DNA of 64,000 nt from assembly GCF_029964055.1 (NCBI RefSeq), contig NZ_CP124836.1, forward strand, positions 186,001-250,000, in the 5' to 3' direction. This document shows positions 1-7,736 of the stretch, piece by piece. The stretch's first letter is position 1, and the number at the start of each line of letters is the position of its first letter. Origin of the DNA: Arthrobacter sp. EM1 (GTDB lineage: Bacteria > Actinomycetota > Actinomycetes > Actinomycetales > Micrococcaceae). Below the pieces are notes generated by a model. The model made no database searches. It saw only the letters and a list, made by a program, of their open reading frames with translations, and was not told the DNA's origin. The position numbers and the translations under genes were made by a program.

Positions 1-2280
1 GTCCGGGTGGTCGCTCGGGCCCTGGCCGCAGATGCCGACGTACTTCCCGCGCGACTTGCAGGCCTTGATGGCCATGCTGAGCAGCTTTTTCACGGCGGGG
101 TTGCGCTCATCGAAGCTGCCGGCGACGATCGCGGAATCCCGGTCCAGGCCCAGTGCCAGCTGGGTCATGTCGTTGGAGCCGATGGAGAAGCCGTCAAAGT
201 AGTCCAGGAACTCATCGGCCAGCAGCGCGTTGGACGGAATTTCGCACATCATGATGACTTCCAGGCCGTTTTCGCCGCGGCGCAAGCCGTTCTCTGCGAG
301 CAGGTCGATCACGCCGCTGGCCTCATCGACGGTGCGCACGAACGGGATCATCAACTTCACGTTGGTCAGGCCCATCTCGTTCCGGACAAAGGACAGGGCC
401 TCGCACTCGAGGTCGAAGCAGTCCCGGAAGGACGGCTCCAGGTACCGCGAGGCGCCGCGGAACCCGATCATCGGGTTCTCCTCGTGCGGCTCGTAGGCCG
501 GTCCGCCGAGGAGATTCGCGTACTCGTTGGACTTGAAGTCGGACATCCGCACAATCACCGGTTCCGGTGCGAAGGCCGCAGCGATGGTCGCCACACCCTC
601 GGCGAGGCGCTTGATGTAGTACTCGCGCGGGCTGCCATAGGCGGCGATCCGCTCCTTGATTTCCGCCAGCACGTCCGCGGGCTGGTCGGCCATGTTCAGC
701 AGTGCCTTCGGGTGGATGCCGATCTGGCGGTTGATGATGAATTCCAGCCGGGCCAGGCCCACCCCGTGGTTGGGCAGCTGCGCAAAGGTGAAAGCCTGCT
801 CGGGGGTGCCGACGTTCATCATGACCTTGACCGGCGCTTCGGGCAGCTGCGTGATCTCGGTTTCCTCGACGCTAAAGTCCAGGATCCCTTCGTAAATCAG
901 GCCGGTCTCGCCGTCGGCGCACGAGACGGTGACCTCAAGGCCGTCGGAAAGGGCGTCGGTGGCGCCACCGGTGCCGACGACGGCGGGAATCCCCAGTTCC
1001 CGGGCGATGATGGCCGCATGGCAGGTACGTCCGCCGCGGTTGGTCACGATGGCGGAGGCGCGCTTCATGATCGGTTCCCAGTCCGGGTCGGTCATATCCG
1101 CGACAAGGACGTCGCCGGTCTTGAACGCCGCCATCTGGTCAATCGCGGTGAGGATCCGGACGCGGCCGGCCCCGATGCGCTGGCCGATGGCGCGGCCCTC
1201 GACCAGCACCCGGCCGGAGCCGTTCAGCCGGAATCGGCTCAGGCTGCCGGAGGTGCGCCGGGACTGCACGGTCTCCGGGCGTGCCTGCAGGATGTACAGG
1301 CCGCCGTCGATCCCGTCCTTGCCCCATTCGATGTCCATGGGCCGTCCGTAGTGGTTTTCGATCGCGACTGCGTGCCGGGCGAGCTGTTCGACGTCGTCGT
1401 CGTCAAGGCTGAAGCGGTTCCGCAGGGACGCCTCCACCGGAACGAAGTCAATGGTGTGCCCGATTTCGCGGTTGCTTGTGTACGTCATCTGGAGGGCCTT
1501 CTCACCCAGGCCGCGCTTGAGGATGGCCGGGCGCCCTGCCTCGAGGGCGGGCTTGTACACGTAGAACTCGTCCGGGTTGACGGCCCCCTGGACGACGGCC
1601 TCGCCGAGGCCGTAGGAGGAGGTGACGAAGACAGCGTCCTGGAACCCGGATTCGGTGTCCATTGTGAACATCACGCCGGAAGCGCCGACGTCGGAACGCA
1701 CCATCCGCTGGATGCCGGCCGAGAGCGCCACTTCGGCGTGCTCGAACTTGTGGTGCACCCGGTAGGCGATGGCCCGGTCGTTGTAGAGGGACGCGAAGAC
1801 ATCCCTGATGGCCACCAGGATGTTCTCGATGCCCCGGACGTTCAGGAACGTCTCCTGCTGCCCGGCGAAGGAGGCATCGGGAAGATCTTCCGCCGTCGCG
1901 CTGGAGCGGACCGCCCAGGAAAGGTCGTCGGAGCCGCCGTGCTTTTCCACAAGCGCCTGGTATGCGGCGCGGATCTGGGCTTCAAAGCCCGGCAGGAAGG
2001 GCGTCTCGCGCATCAGGGTCCGGATTTCCTGGCCCGCGGCTGCCAACGCCGTCACGTCATCGGTATCCAGGCCGACGAGCCGGTCGGCAATCCTCTGGTC
2101 CAGGCCGGAGCCGGCCAGGAAGCTGCGGTAGGCATCTGCCGTCGTCGCGAATCCGTCAGGCACCTGGACGCCGGCGGAGGTCAGGTTCTGCACCATCTCG
2201 CCGAGGGAGGCGTTTTTGCCGCCCACCCGGTCCAGATCTTTGAGGCCGAGTTCTGAGAACCACAGGATGTCTGTCGTCAT
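1..2280 (-). CDS. ppsA: phosphoenolpyruvate synthase (3' end outside window)
   Basis: Phosphoenolpyruvate synthase converts pyruvate, ATP and water into PEP, AMP and phosphate for gluconeogenesis. The visible 760 codons begin [20 protein letters not shown] and contain the pyruvate/ATP-binding domain. The swivelling phosphohistidine motif RGGRTCHAA has its His near residue 420. The C-terminal motif [11 protein letters not shown] sits right at the window edge, so only the last few dozen residues are missing. The ATG at 2280 has an AGGAGC ribosome-binding site. PpsR, the regulator of this enzyme, is encoded upstream on the same strand with a 149-bp gap, which supports the assignment. Assignment is certain; only the exact C-terminus is unseen. 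Confidence 0.96.
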   Translation of the reverse strand, partial: MTTDILWFSELGLKDLDRVGGKNASLGEMVQNLTSAGVQVPDGFATTADAYRSFLAGSGLDQRIADRLVGLDTDDVTALAAAGQEIRTLMRETPFLPGFEAQIRAAYQALVEKHGGSDDLSWAVRSSATAEDLPDASFAGQQETFLNVRGIENILVAIRDVFASLYNDRAIAYRVHHKFEHAEVALSAGIQRMVRSDVGASGVMFTMDTESGFQDAVFVTSSYGLGEAVVQGAVNPDEFYVYKPALEAGRPAILKRGLGEKALQMTYTSNREIGHTIDFVPVEASLRNRFSLDDDDVEQLARHAVAIENHYGRPMDIEWGKDGIDGGLYILQARPETVQSRRTSGSLSRFRLNGSGRVLVEGRAIGQRIGAGRVRILTAIDQMAAFKTGDVLVADMTDPDWEPIMKRASAIVTNRGGRTCHAAIIARELGIPAVVGTGGATDALSDGLEVTVSCADGETGLIYEGILDFSVEETEITQLPEAPVKVMMNVGTPEQAFTFAQLPNHGVGLARLEFIINRQIGIHPKALLNMADQPADVLAEIKERIAAYGSPREYYIKRLAEGVATIAAAFAPEPVIVRMSDFKSNEYANLLGGPAYEPHEENPMIGFRGASRYLEPSFRDCFDLECEALSFVRNEMGLTNVKLMIPFVRTVDEASGVIDLLAENGLRRGENGLEVIMMCEIPSNALLADEFLDYFDGFSIGSNDMTQLALGLDRDSAIVAGSFDERNPAVKKLLSMAIKACKSRGKYVGICGQGPSDHPD

Positions 2281-2429
2281 GGTTGCTGCTCCTTTGCAGA
2301 TGGTGGCAATCGGTGCCGCGGCCCGCTTTGGGCGGCAGCCAGTTGATGGCGCAATTCCTGTCCACAGTGACAGGTCCGCGCCGGTGGTTCCAGCTGATGT
2401 GGCCCACGCAACACTGGTGAATCGACGGC

Positions 2430-3248
2430 CTAGTGTTTAAGGTTCATTTTCTGGAGGATGGTGGCGGCCATTTCCTCGACGGACACGCTGGCCGAATTCA
2501 GGTAGGGGATCCCGTGCGAGACATACAGCCGCTCGGCGCTGCGCAGCTCGAAGCCGCACTGCCGCAGCGACGCGTAGGGCGAGCCGCGGCGGCGTTCGGT
2601 GCGGACCTGGCTCAGCCGGAGCGGGTTGGTGGTGAGGCCGAAGCACTTCGACACGAAGGGACGCAGCGGTTTGGGGAGGCCTTCGCGTTCAAAATCCTCG
2701 TCCACCAGCGGGAAATTGGCGGCGAAGATGCCGTGCTGCAGCGCCAGGTACATGGTGGTGGGGGTCTTGCCGCAGCGCGACGGCGCCACCAGGATCACTT
2801 GGGCTTTCTCGAGCGCACGCAGGCTCTGCCCGTCGTCGTGCTCCATTGCGTATTCGACGGCGGCCATCCGGGACTGGTAGCGGGCGGCGTTGCCCAGGCC
2901 GTGGGCCCGGCCCGGTTCGCCGCTGGCTTCGCTTCCGAGGGCCCGCTCCAGCTGCCCGACGTGCGTGCCGATGAGGTCCACGATGATCCCGTTGCAGGTG
3001 CCCAGGGCCTGGCGGATGTCGCTGCCGACGGCGGTGGAGAAGACGATTGGCTGCAGTCCGGTGGAGGCTAGGTTGTCGATGACTTTGACGACGGCCCTGG
3101 CCTGGTCGACAGTGGTGATGAACGGGACCGTGATGCGGTCAAAAAGGTTCTCGGGGAATTGAGTCAGCAGGGTGTTGCCGAGCGTTTCTGCGGTGATGCC
3201 CGTACTGTCCGAAAGAAAGTAGACCGGGCGTGGAGCGTCATTGGTCAT
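2430..3248 (-). CDS. ppsR: PEP synthase regulatory protein (kinase/pyrophosphorylase, DUF299)
   Basis: This 272-residue protein belongs to the PpsR/PDRP family. Members inactivate PEP synthase by ADP-dependent phosphorylation and reactivate it by phosphate-dependent phosphorolysis. It shows the family N-terminus [17 protein letters not shown] and a P-loop-like [15 protein letters not shown] around residues 150-165. The frame is open upstream, but the ATG at 3248 gives the normal family length and N-terminus, so the longer start at 3371 was not used. It lies directly upstream of ppsA on the same strand, matching the family's usual linkage. Confidence 0.95.
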   Translation of the reverse strand: MTNDAPRPVYFLSDSTGITAETLGNTLLTQFPENLFDRITVPFITTVDQARAVVKVIDNLASTGLQPIVFSTAVGSDIRQALGTCNGIIVDLIGTHVGQLERALGSEASGEPGRAHGLGNAARYQSRMAAVEYAMEHDDGQSLRALEKAQVILVAPSRCGKTPTTMYLALQHGIFAANFPLVDEDFEREGLPKPLRPFVSKCFGLTTNPLRLSQVRTERRRGSPYASLRQCGFELRSAERLYVSHGIPYLNSASVSVEEMAATILQKMNLKH

Positions 3249-3384
3249 AGACGCATTGTGCCCCAGTGCGGGCCGGGTATTCTTCCGCGACGCACCCGAC
3301 GGTGTCGCCGGCGCCGGCCGGCTCGGCCCGTGCCGGCCCGACGGCGGGGAGTAGGCTGTGTCCCACCTCACCTAAGGAGCCCGC

Positions 3385-3588
3385 ATGAGCTACAAATACC
3401 GGACCGTCAAGGTCCGCGGTACGGACCTGGTCGGAACCATTGCCCGCAGGCACGGCGGTGCCCCCGAAATCTACGAAACTTCGAAGGACCCCAGCACTTC
3501 TGTTGTTCCCGTGTATTTCCCGGAAACCGGCGAGATCCGCTTCTTCGACCGGACGGTGCTGGAGGACGTCGCGCACCCGGCGGGCTAG
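3385..3588 (+). CDS. small conserved hypothetical protein
   Basis: A 67-residue protein beginning MSYKYRTVKVRGTDLVG, with an AAGGAG ribosome-binding site 6 bases before the ATG. It has no signal peptide or membrane segment and is predicted cytosolic. The composition is balanced, with mixed charged and beta-prone residues ending FFDRTVLEDVAHPAG. I do not recognise a domain. It is divergently transcribed from ppsR with an intergenic gap of about 136 bp, and it is the last intact housekeeping-type gene before the accessory islet. Coding is well supported by the ribosome-binding site and codon bias; function is unknown. Confidence 0.75.
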   Translation: MSYKYRTVKVRGTDLVGTIARRHGGAPEIYETSKDPSTSVVPVYFPETGEIRFFDRTVLEDVAHPAG

Positions 3589-3655
3589 GCGTGGGCGCCA
3601 GCAAGGATCCCGGGCGCACATCAGATCCGTTCGACGGGCAGTGGGCAGCTGCGGG

Positions 3656-3919
3656 TTAGCGCTGATCTGATCCTGATCCGCAGCACAAGCCGGTTGGAGG
3701 CTTCGCGTCGGTTTTGCCAGCTCCGAGATAGGTCGCGGCCGCATGGTGTGCGACCTGTCCGGGGATGCAGAGCAGCTGCTGCGCGTGTGCGGCCAACGGC
3801 GCCGCAACGCCAGCGTTCAGATCCGTGGCCCATCAGAGCTCCCCTCCGTCGGCGATCTTCGCAACCGTGGCAATAAGGTCGAGAAGTTCGGTTTTGTCGT
3901 TCGCGACCCGCGCGGACAC
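3656..3919 (-). pseudogene. IS110-family transposase remnant
   Basis: Read on the minus strand, two adjoining frames give pieces typical of the N-terminal half of IS110-family (DEDD) transposases. The first is RVANDKTELLDLIATVAKIA followed by DGGEL and a stop. After a frameshift it continues ATDLNAGVAAPLAAHAQQLL, then CIPGQVAHHAAATYLGAGKT and DAK. These match the family pattern of a D-L-N-A-G motif, an IPG motif, and a Y-G-x-GKTDAK motif. The sequence then loses similarity and stops at 3656. The N-terminal catalytic Asp region and the whole C-terminal half are absent, so this is a dead fragment. Recognition is by motif reading, not a database search. Confidence 0.7.
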
Positions 3920-4222
3920 CTACGCAATTCTCGACGGCGGCACCGGGCCGTACCGCCGATTCCGCGACATTCCCCACGATCGCGGCTGGGCTGAGCCGCG
4001 CAGTGCGTAGTTTCGCTGAAGGCTGAACCGGTTGGGGTTTCTACGGCCGGATGGCCATGGCAGCGGCATCATTCCGGGGCCCGGGCTAGGCCGGAATCCT
4101 CGCGCCTTCCAAGTTTCGGCAGCTCCCACTCCGTTGGCGTCAGGATTACTTCATGCTCCCCGGTGAACTGCAAGTCACATGAGGAGTGTCGGCCCTGCTG
4201 CGGCAAGGCTTCACGTTCGGTC
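3920..4222. other. gene-free stretch between IS remnant and peptide locus
   Basis: I see no convincing gene here. Open frames lack ribosome-binding sites and actinobacterial codon bias. The part nearest 3920 may contain further eroded upstream sequence of the IS110-type element, since the frame entering from the minus strand is blocked by stops. Base composition begins to fall toward the AT-rich promoter at 4223. Confidence 0.5.
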
Positions 4223-4231
4223 TGTTATATT
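4223..4231 (+). promoter_or_regulatory. extended -10 promoter element
   Basis: TGTTATATT matches an extended -10 (TG-n-TATATT). No good -35 lies 16-18 bases upstream, which an extended -10 can tolerate. The surrounding bases are unusually AT-rich for this chromosome. It lies 60 bp upstream of the peptide start codon at 4292. Confidence 0.45.
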
Positions 4232-4237
4232 CTCTTT

Positions 4238-4256
4238 TTGTCCAGCGAATGGACAA
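4238..4256. promoter_or_regulatory. candidate operator, inverted repeat
   Basis: TTGTCC-AGCGAAT-GGACAA is a perfect 6-bp inverted repeat with a 7-bp spacer. It covers the expected transcription start of the promoter at 4223-4231. Such placement is typical of repressor or quorum-regulator sites. No regulator gene remains nearby, so the binding protein is unknown. Confidence 0.4.
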
Positions 4257-4291
4257 TTGCATCCTGCTACTTCTGAGGGGAGTTAAGGACT

Positions 4292-4438
4292 GTGGAGAAC
4301 CGACTCGCTCAGATTGAGCAGCCTGAAGAGATCGACGCGCCCGGATGGGGCGAATGGGTTGCCGGAGTAGGCGTAGGCGCAGTTGTTGGCGACGGTCTTG
4401 TTTACGGCGGGATCGGCATCGGCGTAGCCATCACCTAG
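4292..4438 (+). CDS. daptide-like RiPP precursor peptide
   Basis: A 48-residue peptide starting at GTG, preceded by AGGGGAG and AAGGA. An upstream in-frame stop at 4274 fixes this start. The first half is acidic and leader-like (AQIEQPEEIDAPGWGEW). The second half is Gly/Val/Ile-rich and very hydrophobic, ending GGIGIGVAIT. An APGW-type leader end, a hydrophobic helix-prone core and a terminal Thr are the signature I associate with daptides. In that RiPP class the C-terminal Thr is converted to a dimethylated diamine by a dehydrogenase, an aminotransferase and a methyltransferase. None of those enzymes is in the window. Neighbours are small membrane proteins and a broken ABC ATPase. It could alternatively be an unmodified bacteriocin-like peptide. 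The assignment is by pattern only. Confidence 0.6.
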   Translation: MENRLAQIEQPEEIDAPGWGEWVAGVGVGAVVGDGLVYGGIGIGVAIT

Positions 4439-4449
4439 AAATGATTGTC

Positions 4450-4486
4450 CCTGTGGGGGTGGAAGTCTTATTTCCGCCCCCACAGG
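4450..4486 (+). terminator. stem-loop after precursor gene (attenuator or terminator)
   Basis: A 15-bp stem pairs 4450-4464 with 4472-4486 (CCTGTGGGGG pairs CCCCCACAGG, then one G-T wobble and GGAA with TTCC), around a 7-base loop. It begins 12 bases after the peptide stop and lacks a long T tract. Partial terminators at this position are common in peptide clusters, where they keep precursor expression above that of downstream genes. Confidence 0.55.
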
Positions 4487-4523
4487 CATTTCCCACGACA
4501 TCAAATTGCAGAAAAGAGCGACG

Positions 4524-4721
4524 ATGCGAATGACGCAAGGCAAGGCAACCATCCCCCTTATCGCCGTACTTGGTGCCCTCGTAGCCACGCTGGGCGGCCT
4601 GACCGCGATGCTGGCCGTGACTGGCACCCAGCCCGTCCTCCTGGGCATTACGTTGGCTGTCGGCCTGATCCTGCTGGTTGTGCTCGGGGTTTTCATCGGA
4701 CTCCTGCGGGAGCGGAGCTAA
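4524..4721 (+). CDS. small two-helix membrane protein
   Basis: A 65-residue protein ([20 protein letters not shown]...) with two predicted transmembrane helices at about residues 9-29 and 35-58 and a short basic tail ending LRERS. The ATG at 4524 is preceded by AAAAGAG 5 bases upstream. A TTG start 18 bases earlier is possible but has no ribosome-binding site. It lies between the precursor peptide and the ABC ATPase remnant, on the same strand and 4 bases before the latter, so the three were probably one operon. No family is recognised. In this setting a role in peptide export or self-protection is plausible but unproven. Confidence 0.6.
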   Translation: MRMTQGKATIPLIAVLGALVATLGGLTAMLAVTGTQPVLLGITLAVGLILLVVLGVFIGLLRERS

Positions 4722-4725
4722 TCCT

Positions 4726-5055
4726 ATGGCCGCGCAACCAATCGTTTCAGTGACAGGCCTGGAAAAGAGGTATGGACAGAAAACAGGCATCGCAGGAGTG
4801 ACCTTCGGTATTGGCCGGGGCGAGTGTGTCGGTCTGCTCGGTCCGAACGGGGCCGGGAAGTCGACCCTCCTGAAGATTCTCTGTGGACTGATGCGACCGA
4901 CTGCAGCAGGTGTTTTGGCGCGGCGAGACCCAGGCCGGCTCACCGCAGTCCTGTGCGGCCATTGTGGCAACACTGGACGAGATCGATGGGCTAGGCATCG
5001 TGTCGTCGACAGCCCGCAAGGGCGGCATCGTACTTCAATCATGCAGGGGGACTGA
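4726..5055 (+). pseudogene. ABC-transporter ATPase, internally deleted and frameshifted
   Basis: The frame opens [20 protein letters not shown] and carries a perfect Walker [21 protein letters not shown]. That is the start of a DrrA/bacteriocin-type exporter ATPase. After about residue 62 the frame breaks. Another frame reads FWRGETQAG and then a C-terminal-like segment [21 protein letters not shown] third frame ends with YFNHAGG, resembling the DVYF-x-HTG end of this family. Only about 330 bp remain of an expected 700-900. The Q-loop, signature, Walker B and H-loop are all missing. The stop overlaps the next start codon as TGATG, showing the original tight operon. The gene cannot encode a working transporter. 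Confidence 0.75.
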
Positions 5056-5285
5056 TGGAGAAGACGCCAACCGAACGCTATGGCACGCGGCTGGCAGGGT
5101 GGCTGGGGATCTTCGTTTCGACGACGGTTGCCGGCCCGGCATGGTTCCGGCTGCTGGAGCGGGGCTTCAGCTGGCCTGACGCTTTGCTCCTGGCAGCTGG
5201 TGCTTTCCTGTTCGTGTTCTGGGCCGCCCGGCTGGTCCTGCTCGAACGCGCGCTCCGGACTGGAGCTGGCCGCGGCAACCGGTGA
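5055..5285 (+). CDS. small membrane protein of the peptide locus
   Basis: A 76-residue protein beginning MEKTPTERYGTRLAGWLG, with two hydrophobic segments at about residues 13-30 and 41-60 and a basic C-terminal tail. CAGGGGGA precedes the ATG by 4-5 bases. The start overlaps the stop of the ABC ATPase remnant, indicating an ancestral operon. It may be one subunit of the exporter system or an immunity-type protein. No family is recognised. Because its upstream partner is wrecked, it may no longer be functional. Confidence 0.5.
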   Translation: MEKTPTERYGTRLAGWLGIFVSTTVAGPAWFRLLERGFSWPDALLLAAGAFLFVFWAARLVLLERALRTGAGRGNR

Positions 5286-5448
5286 TAGCCGGCTGGCTGT
5301 TTCAAGCCGCCCAGAACGAAGCCGATTGCGCGCAGATCGAGTCCTCGGCCCGATTGCAGGTACGGGTCGTCCGGCGGCGGAAACGTCCTAGCGGCAAGGA
5401 CGCCAGTATTGCCAGGTCTTTGCCGATGAGTCCATCCAGGTCACAGCA

Positions 5449-5491
5449 AAAGGCCCTGCTTCCCTTTGTTTACCAGGGAAGCAGGGCCTTT
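5449..5491 (-). terminator. terminator of tRNA-Ser(CGA)
   Basis: A perfect 17-bp stem (AAAGGCCCTGCTTCCCT with its complement at 5475-5491) lies 8 bases beyond the tRNA 3' end. On the minus strand it is followed by TTTTGC. It also separates the tRNA from the peptide islet transcribed toward it. Confidence 0.85.
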
Positions 5492-5499
5492 CTCATTCG

Positions 5500-5584
5500 C
5501 GGTGACGGTGGGATTTGAACCCACGTTGGCTTTCACCAAACAACATTTCGAGTGTTGCACCTTCGGCCGCTCGGACACGTCACC
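5500..5584 (-). tRNA. tRNA-Ser(CGA)
   Basis: The minus strand folds as a class II tRNA. The acceptor GGTGACG pairs with CGTCACC, the discriminator is G, and there is a long variable arm. The T loop is GTTCAAATC. The anticodon stem CAACA/TGTTG encloses CTCGAAA, giving anticodon CGA. CCA is not encoded. It borders the accessory islet at 3.6-5.3 kb. Confidence 0.95.
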
Positions 5585-5735
5585 AACCTGAATAGGTTAC
5601 CGGAGCCAAGCGCTGATGCACAAAACGGCACCCCGGCAGATCACCCAGCGGCGCCCCGGGGACCGCTGGCGGCGGCGCGCCCGGGATGGCCCGGGCTTCC
5701 CCGCGCATGGGTAGGGGACTAGATTCGTCAGCAGG

Positions 5736-6746
5736 ATGAGCAATTCAGACGAGCAACCACCGCAGCAGAGAACCGCCACCGCTTACTGGACGGTCGGCCT
5801 GGAAAAGGGCGAGCTCCGGCGCGAGGACCTGCCGGCCCCCGGGCCCGGCGAGGCGCTGGTGCGGAGCCTCTACTCCGGCATCAGCAAGGGCACCGAGCTG
5901 GTGGTCCACAACGCCCGCGTGCCGGAGTGCGTGGCGGAGGAAATGGCCGCCCCTAACCAGGAAGGCTCCTTCCCGTCCCCGGTGAAGTTCGGCTACCTCT
6001 CCGTCGGCGTCGTTGAGGCGGGCCCTGCGGACTGGGCGGGCAAAACGGTATTCTGCCTGTACCCGCACCAGGACCTGTACATCGTCCCGGTGGAGTCACT
6101 CACCGTGGTTCCGGCGGACGTGCCGGCCCGCCGCGCCGTGCTGACCGGCACCGTCGAGACCGCGATCAACGGGATCTGGGAGGCCGGTCCCCGCCTGGGT
6201 GACCGCGTCGCCGTCATCGGCGCCGGCCTCGTCGGCGGCATGGTGGCCAAGCTCCTGGGCTCCTTCCCGCTCGGACGGCTGCAGCTGATCGACGTCGACC
6301 CGGCCAAGCGGGCGTTCGCCGAGACGCTCGGCGTGGAGTTCAGCCACCCGGACGATGCCCGGGGCGACTGCGACATCGTTATCCACTGCTCCGCTTCGGA
6401 AGCGGGCCTCGGGCGAGCCCTGCAGCTCGCGGGCGACGACGGCGACGTCATCGAAATGTCCTGGTACGCCGACCGTAAAGTTAGCGTCCCGCTGGGCGAA
6501 GATTTCCACGCCCGCAGGCTGTCCATCCGCGCCAGCCAGGTGGGCGTTGTGGCCCGCGCGCGCCGGCACCGCCGCACCAACGCCGACCGGCTGCGGCTCG
6601 CCGTCGCTCTGCTGAGCGATCCCGCCTTCGAGGTGTTCCTCACCGGCTCGTCCCCGCTCGCGCAGCTGCCCGACGTCGTCCAGCAGCTCTCCGACGGCGT
6701 ACTGGACGCGCTCTGCCATGTTATTGAATACCCGGCGAGTGCGTAG
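5736..6746 (+). CDS. zinc-type alcohol dehydrogenase-like oxidoreductase
   Basis: A 336-residue medium-chain dehydrogenase/reductase-like protein. The N-terminal GroES-like half includes GEALVRSLYSGISKGTE. The Rossmann half contains the NAD(P)-binding motif VAVIGAGLVGGMVAKLLG, at about residues 158-175. The usual structural zinc Cys cluster is absent. It lies 44 bp upstream of a 6-pyruvoyl-tetrahydropterin-synthase-like gene on the same strand. This pairing recurs in actinobacteria and suggests a shared, undefined pathway. The ATG at 5736 follows GCAGGATG with only a weak ribosome-binding site. Family membership is fairly clear; the substrate is unknown. Confidence 0.8.
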   Translation: MSNSDEQPPQQRTATAYWTVGLEKGELRREDLPAPGPGEALVRSLYSGISKGTELVVHNARVPECVAEEMAAPNQEGSFPSPVKFGYLSVGVVEAGPADWAGKTVFCLYPHQDLYIVPVESLTVVPADVPARRAVLTGTVETAINGIWEAGPRLGDRVAVIGAGLVGGMVAKLLGSFPLGRLQLIDVDPAKRAFAETLGVEFSHPDDARGDCDIVIHCSASEAGLGRALQLAGDDGDVIEMSWYADRKVSVPLGEDFHARRLSIRASQVGVVARARRHRRTNADRLRLAVALLSDPAFEVFLTGSSPLAQLPDVVQQLSDGVLDALCHVIEYPASA

Positions 6747-6790
6747 CAAATCCGTACAGCCAGCCCCCACAGAAGCCACGAGGTAAATCC

Positions 6791-7225
6791 GTGTTCAGCC
6801 TGACCGTCCGCCGCAACTTTATGATCGCCCACAGCCTCCCGCGCCCTGCCTTCGGGCCCGCCCAGGGGATGCACGGCGCCACTTTCGTCACGGAAGTGAC
6901 CTTCCGCCGTCGCACCCTGAACGGTGACTCGATCGTTGTGGATATTGGCGACGCCGGCACCGTGCTGGATTCCATCCTTGACGGCCTGAACTACAAGAAC
7001 CTTGACGAGCACCCTGATTTTGCCGGCAGGCTCAGCACCACCGAGGCCCTGGCCCAGTACATAGCCGACGCCGTAGCGGCCAGGATCCGCACCGGCGCGG
7101 ACGGGCGAGAGCTCGCCGGGCTGGACGTTACCTTGCGCGAAACCCCCGACGCGTGGGCCAGCTACACGCTCGACTTCGAGGCTGGCCCGGACGCCGGCGA
7201 CGACCGAAAGCAGGGTGCAGCTTAA
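6791..7225 (+). CDS. 6-pyruvoyl tetrahydropterin synthase/QueD family protein
   Basis: A 144-residue protein of the tunnelling-fold PTPS/QueD family. It starts at GTG with GAGGT 6 bases upstream. It keeps the core FMIAHSLP and the later GLNYKNLDEHP segment and STTEALAQY helix typical of the family. The zinc-binding HxH element is altered: the sequence reads MHGATF, so the second His of HGH is Ala. The catalytic Cys before that motif is also absent. Real QueD or PTPS activity is therefore doubtful, and a divergent reaction is likely. It appears to be co-transcribed with the oxidoreductase upstream. Confidence 0.8.
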   Translation: MFSLTVRRNFMIAHSLPRPAFGPAQGMHGATFVTEVTFRRRTLNGDSIVVDIGDAGTVLDSILDGLNYKNLDEHPDFAGRLSTTEALAQYIADAVAARIRTGADGRELAGLDVTLRETPDAWASYTLDFEAGPDAGDDRKQGAA

Positions 7226-7373
7226 CGCTCCCTGCCTCCGGCGTGCCTGCCGCGCTCCGGGTTCCTGGCGTCCAATCCGCATCTGCGTGATTCAGGCTTA
7301 CGAGGCTAACCGCCCGCGTACTTTGTGATCATCGCAGGCTGGTTCAACGCCAATGTGCCGGGTGACCCGGTTC

Positions 7374-7610
7374 CTACAGGTTGTACATCAATCGCCACCT
7401 GGACGGCTTCCCGTTTATGTAGACATCGGCGGTACAAAACTGCACGATTGTGCCGCGCTGACTGAAGTAGTCGGCAGCCTGGGAACACTGGGAAAGGGAT
7501 GAGTAATAAGACACCCGGGGCGTGGCCGCTTGTGCTGGCAGCGCTCCACCAATAAATACCGCCGCGGCCGCCGCAGGGGCAGCCAGGAAAGCGATCAGTT
7601 TACGTTTCAA
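7374..7610 (-). CDS. small secreted protein
   Basis: A 78-residue protein with a classical Sec signal peptide (MKRKLIAFLAAPAAAAAVFI, cleavage after AQA). The mature part is about 51 residues, with two Cys, many Tyr and a C-terminal RWRLMYNL. Two TTG starts are possible. The one at 7610 has GGAGA 6 bases upstream, whereas the one at 7616 abuts it, so 7610 is preferred. It is the last gene of a three-gene minus-strand cluster of small exported proteins. I recognise no domain. A surface-exposed or antimicrobial-type role would be a guess. Confidence 0.65.
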   Translation of the reverse strand: MKRKLIAFLAAPAAAAAVFIGGALPAQAATPRVSYYSSLSQCSQAADYFSQRGTIVQFCTADVYINGKPSRWRLMYNL

Positions 7611-7657
7611 TTTCAATCTCCATCGTGTCGATCAATTGGTTTTTGGAAACTACTATT

Positions 7658-7687
7658 CGCTCGCCTGCCGCACGCGGCAGGCGAGCG
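7658..7687. repeat. strong hairpin between two secreted-protein genes
   Basis: CGCTCGCCTGCCGC is followed after AC by its perfect complement, a 14-bp inverted repeat (effective loop about 6). It lies between the stop at 7737 and the start at 7610. No T tract follows on the minus strand, so it may be a weak terminator or an RNA-stabilising element rather than a full stop. Confidence 0.6.
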
Positions 7688-7736
7688 TCGAGTGTCCGAC
7701 GGGGGCAGTGCCACCTCGTTTTTGTTGGCCTGGACG

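Noticed and set aside
7-2256. A 749-codon open frame on the plus strand opposite ppsA.
   Set aside because: It is the antisense mirror of a certain PEP synthase gene. High GC removes stop codons from such frames. It has no domain and no ribosome-binding site.
4283-4696. Minus-strand frame of 137 codons across the peptide locus.
   Set aside because: It overlaps three better-supported plus-strand features and has no domain or ribosome-binding site.
5282-5518. Plus-strand 78-codon frame ahead of tRNA-Ser(CGA).
   Set aside because: It runs through the tRNA terminator hairpin, has no ribosome-binding site and reads as random sequence.
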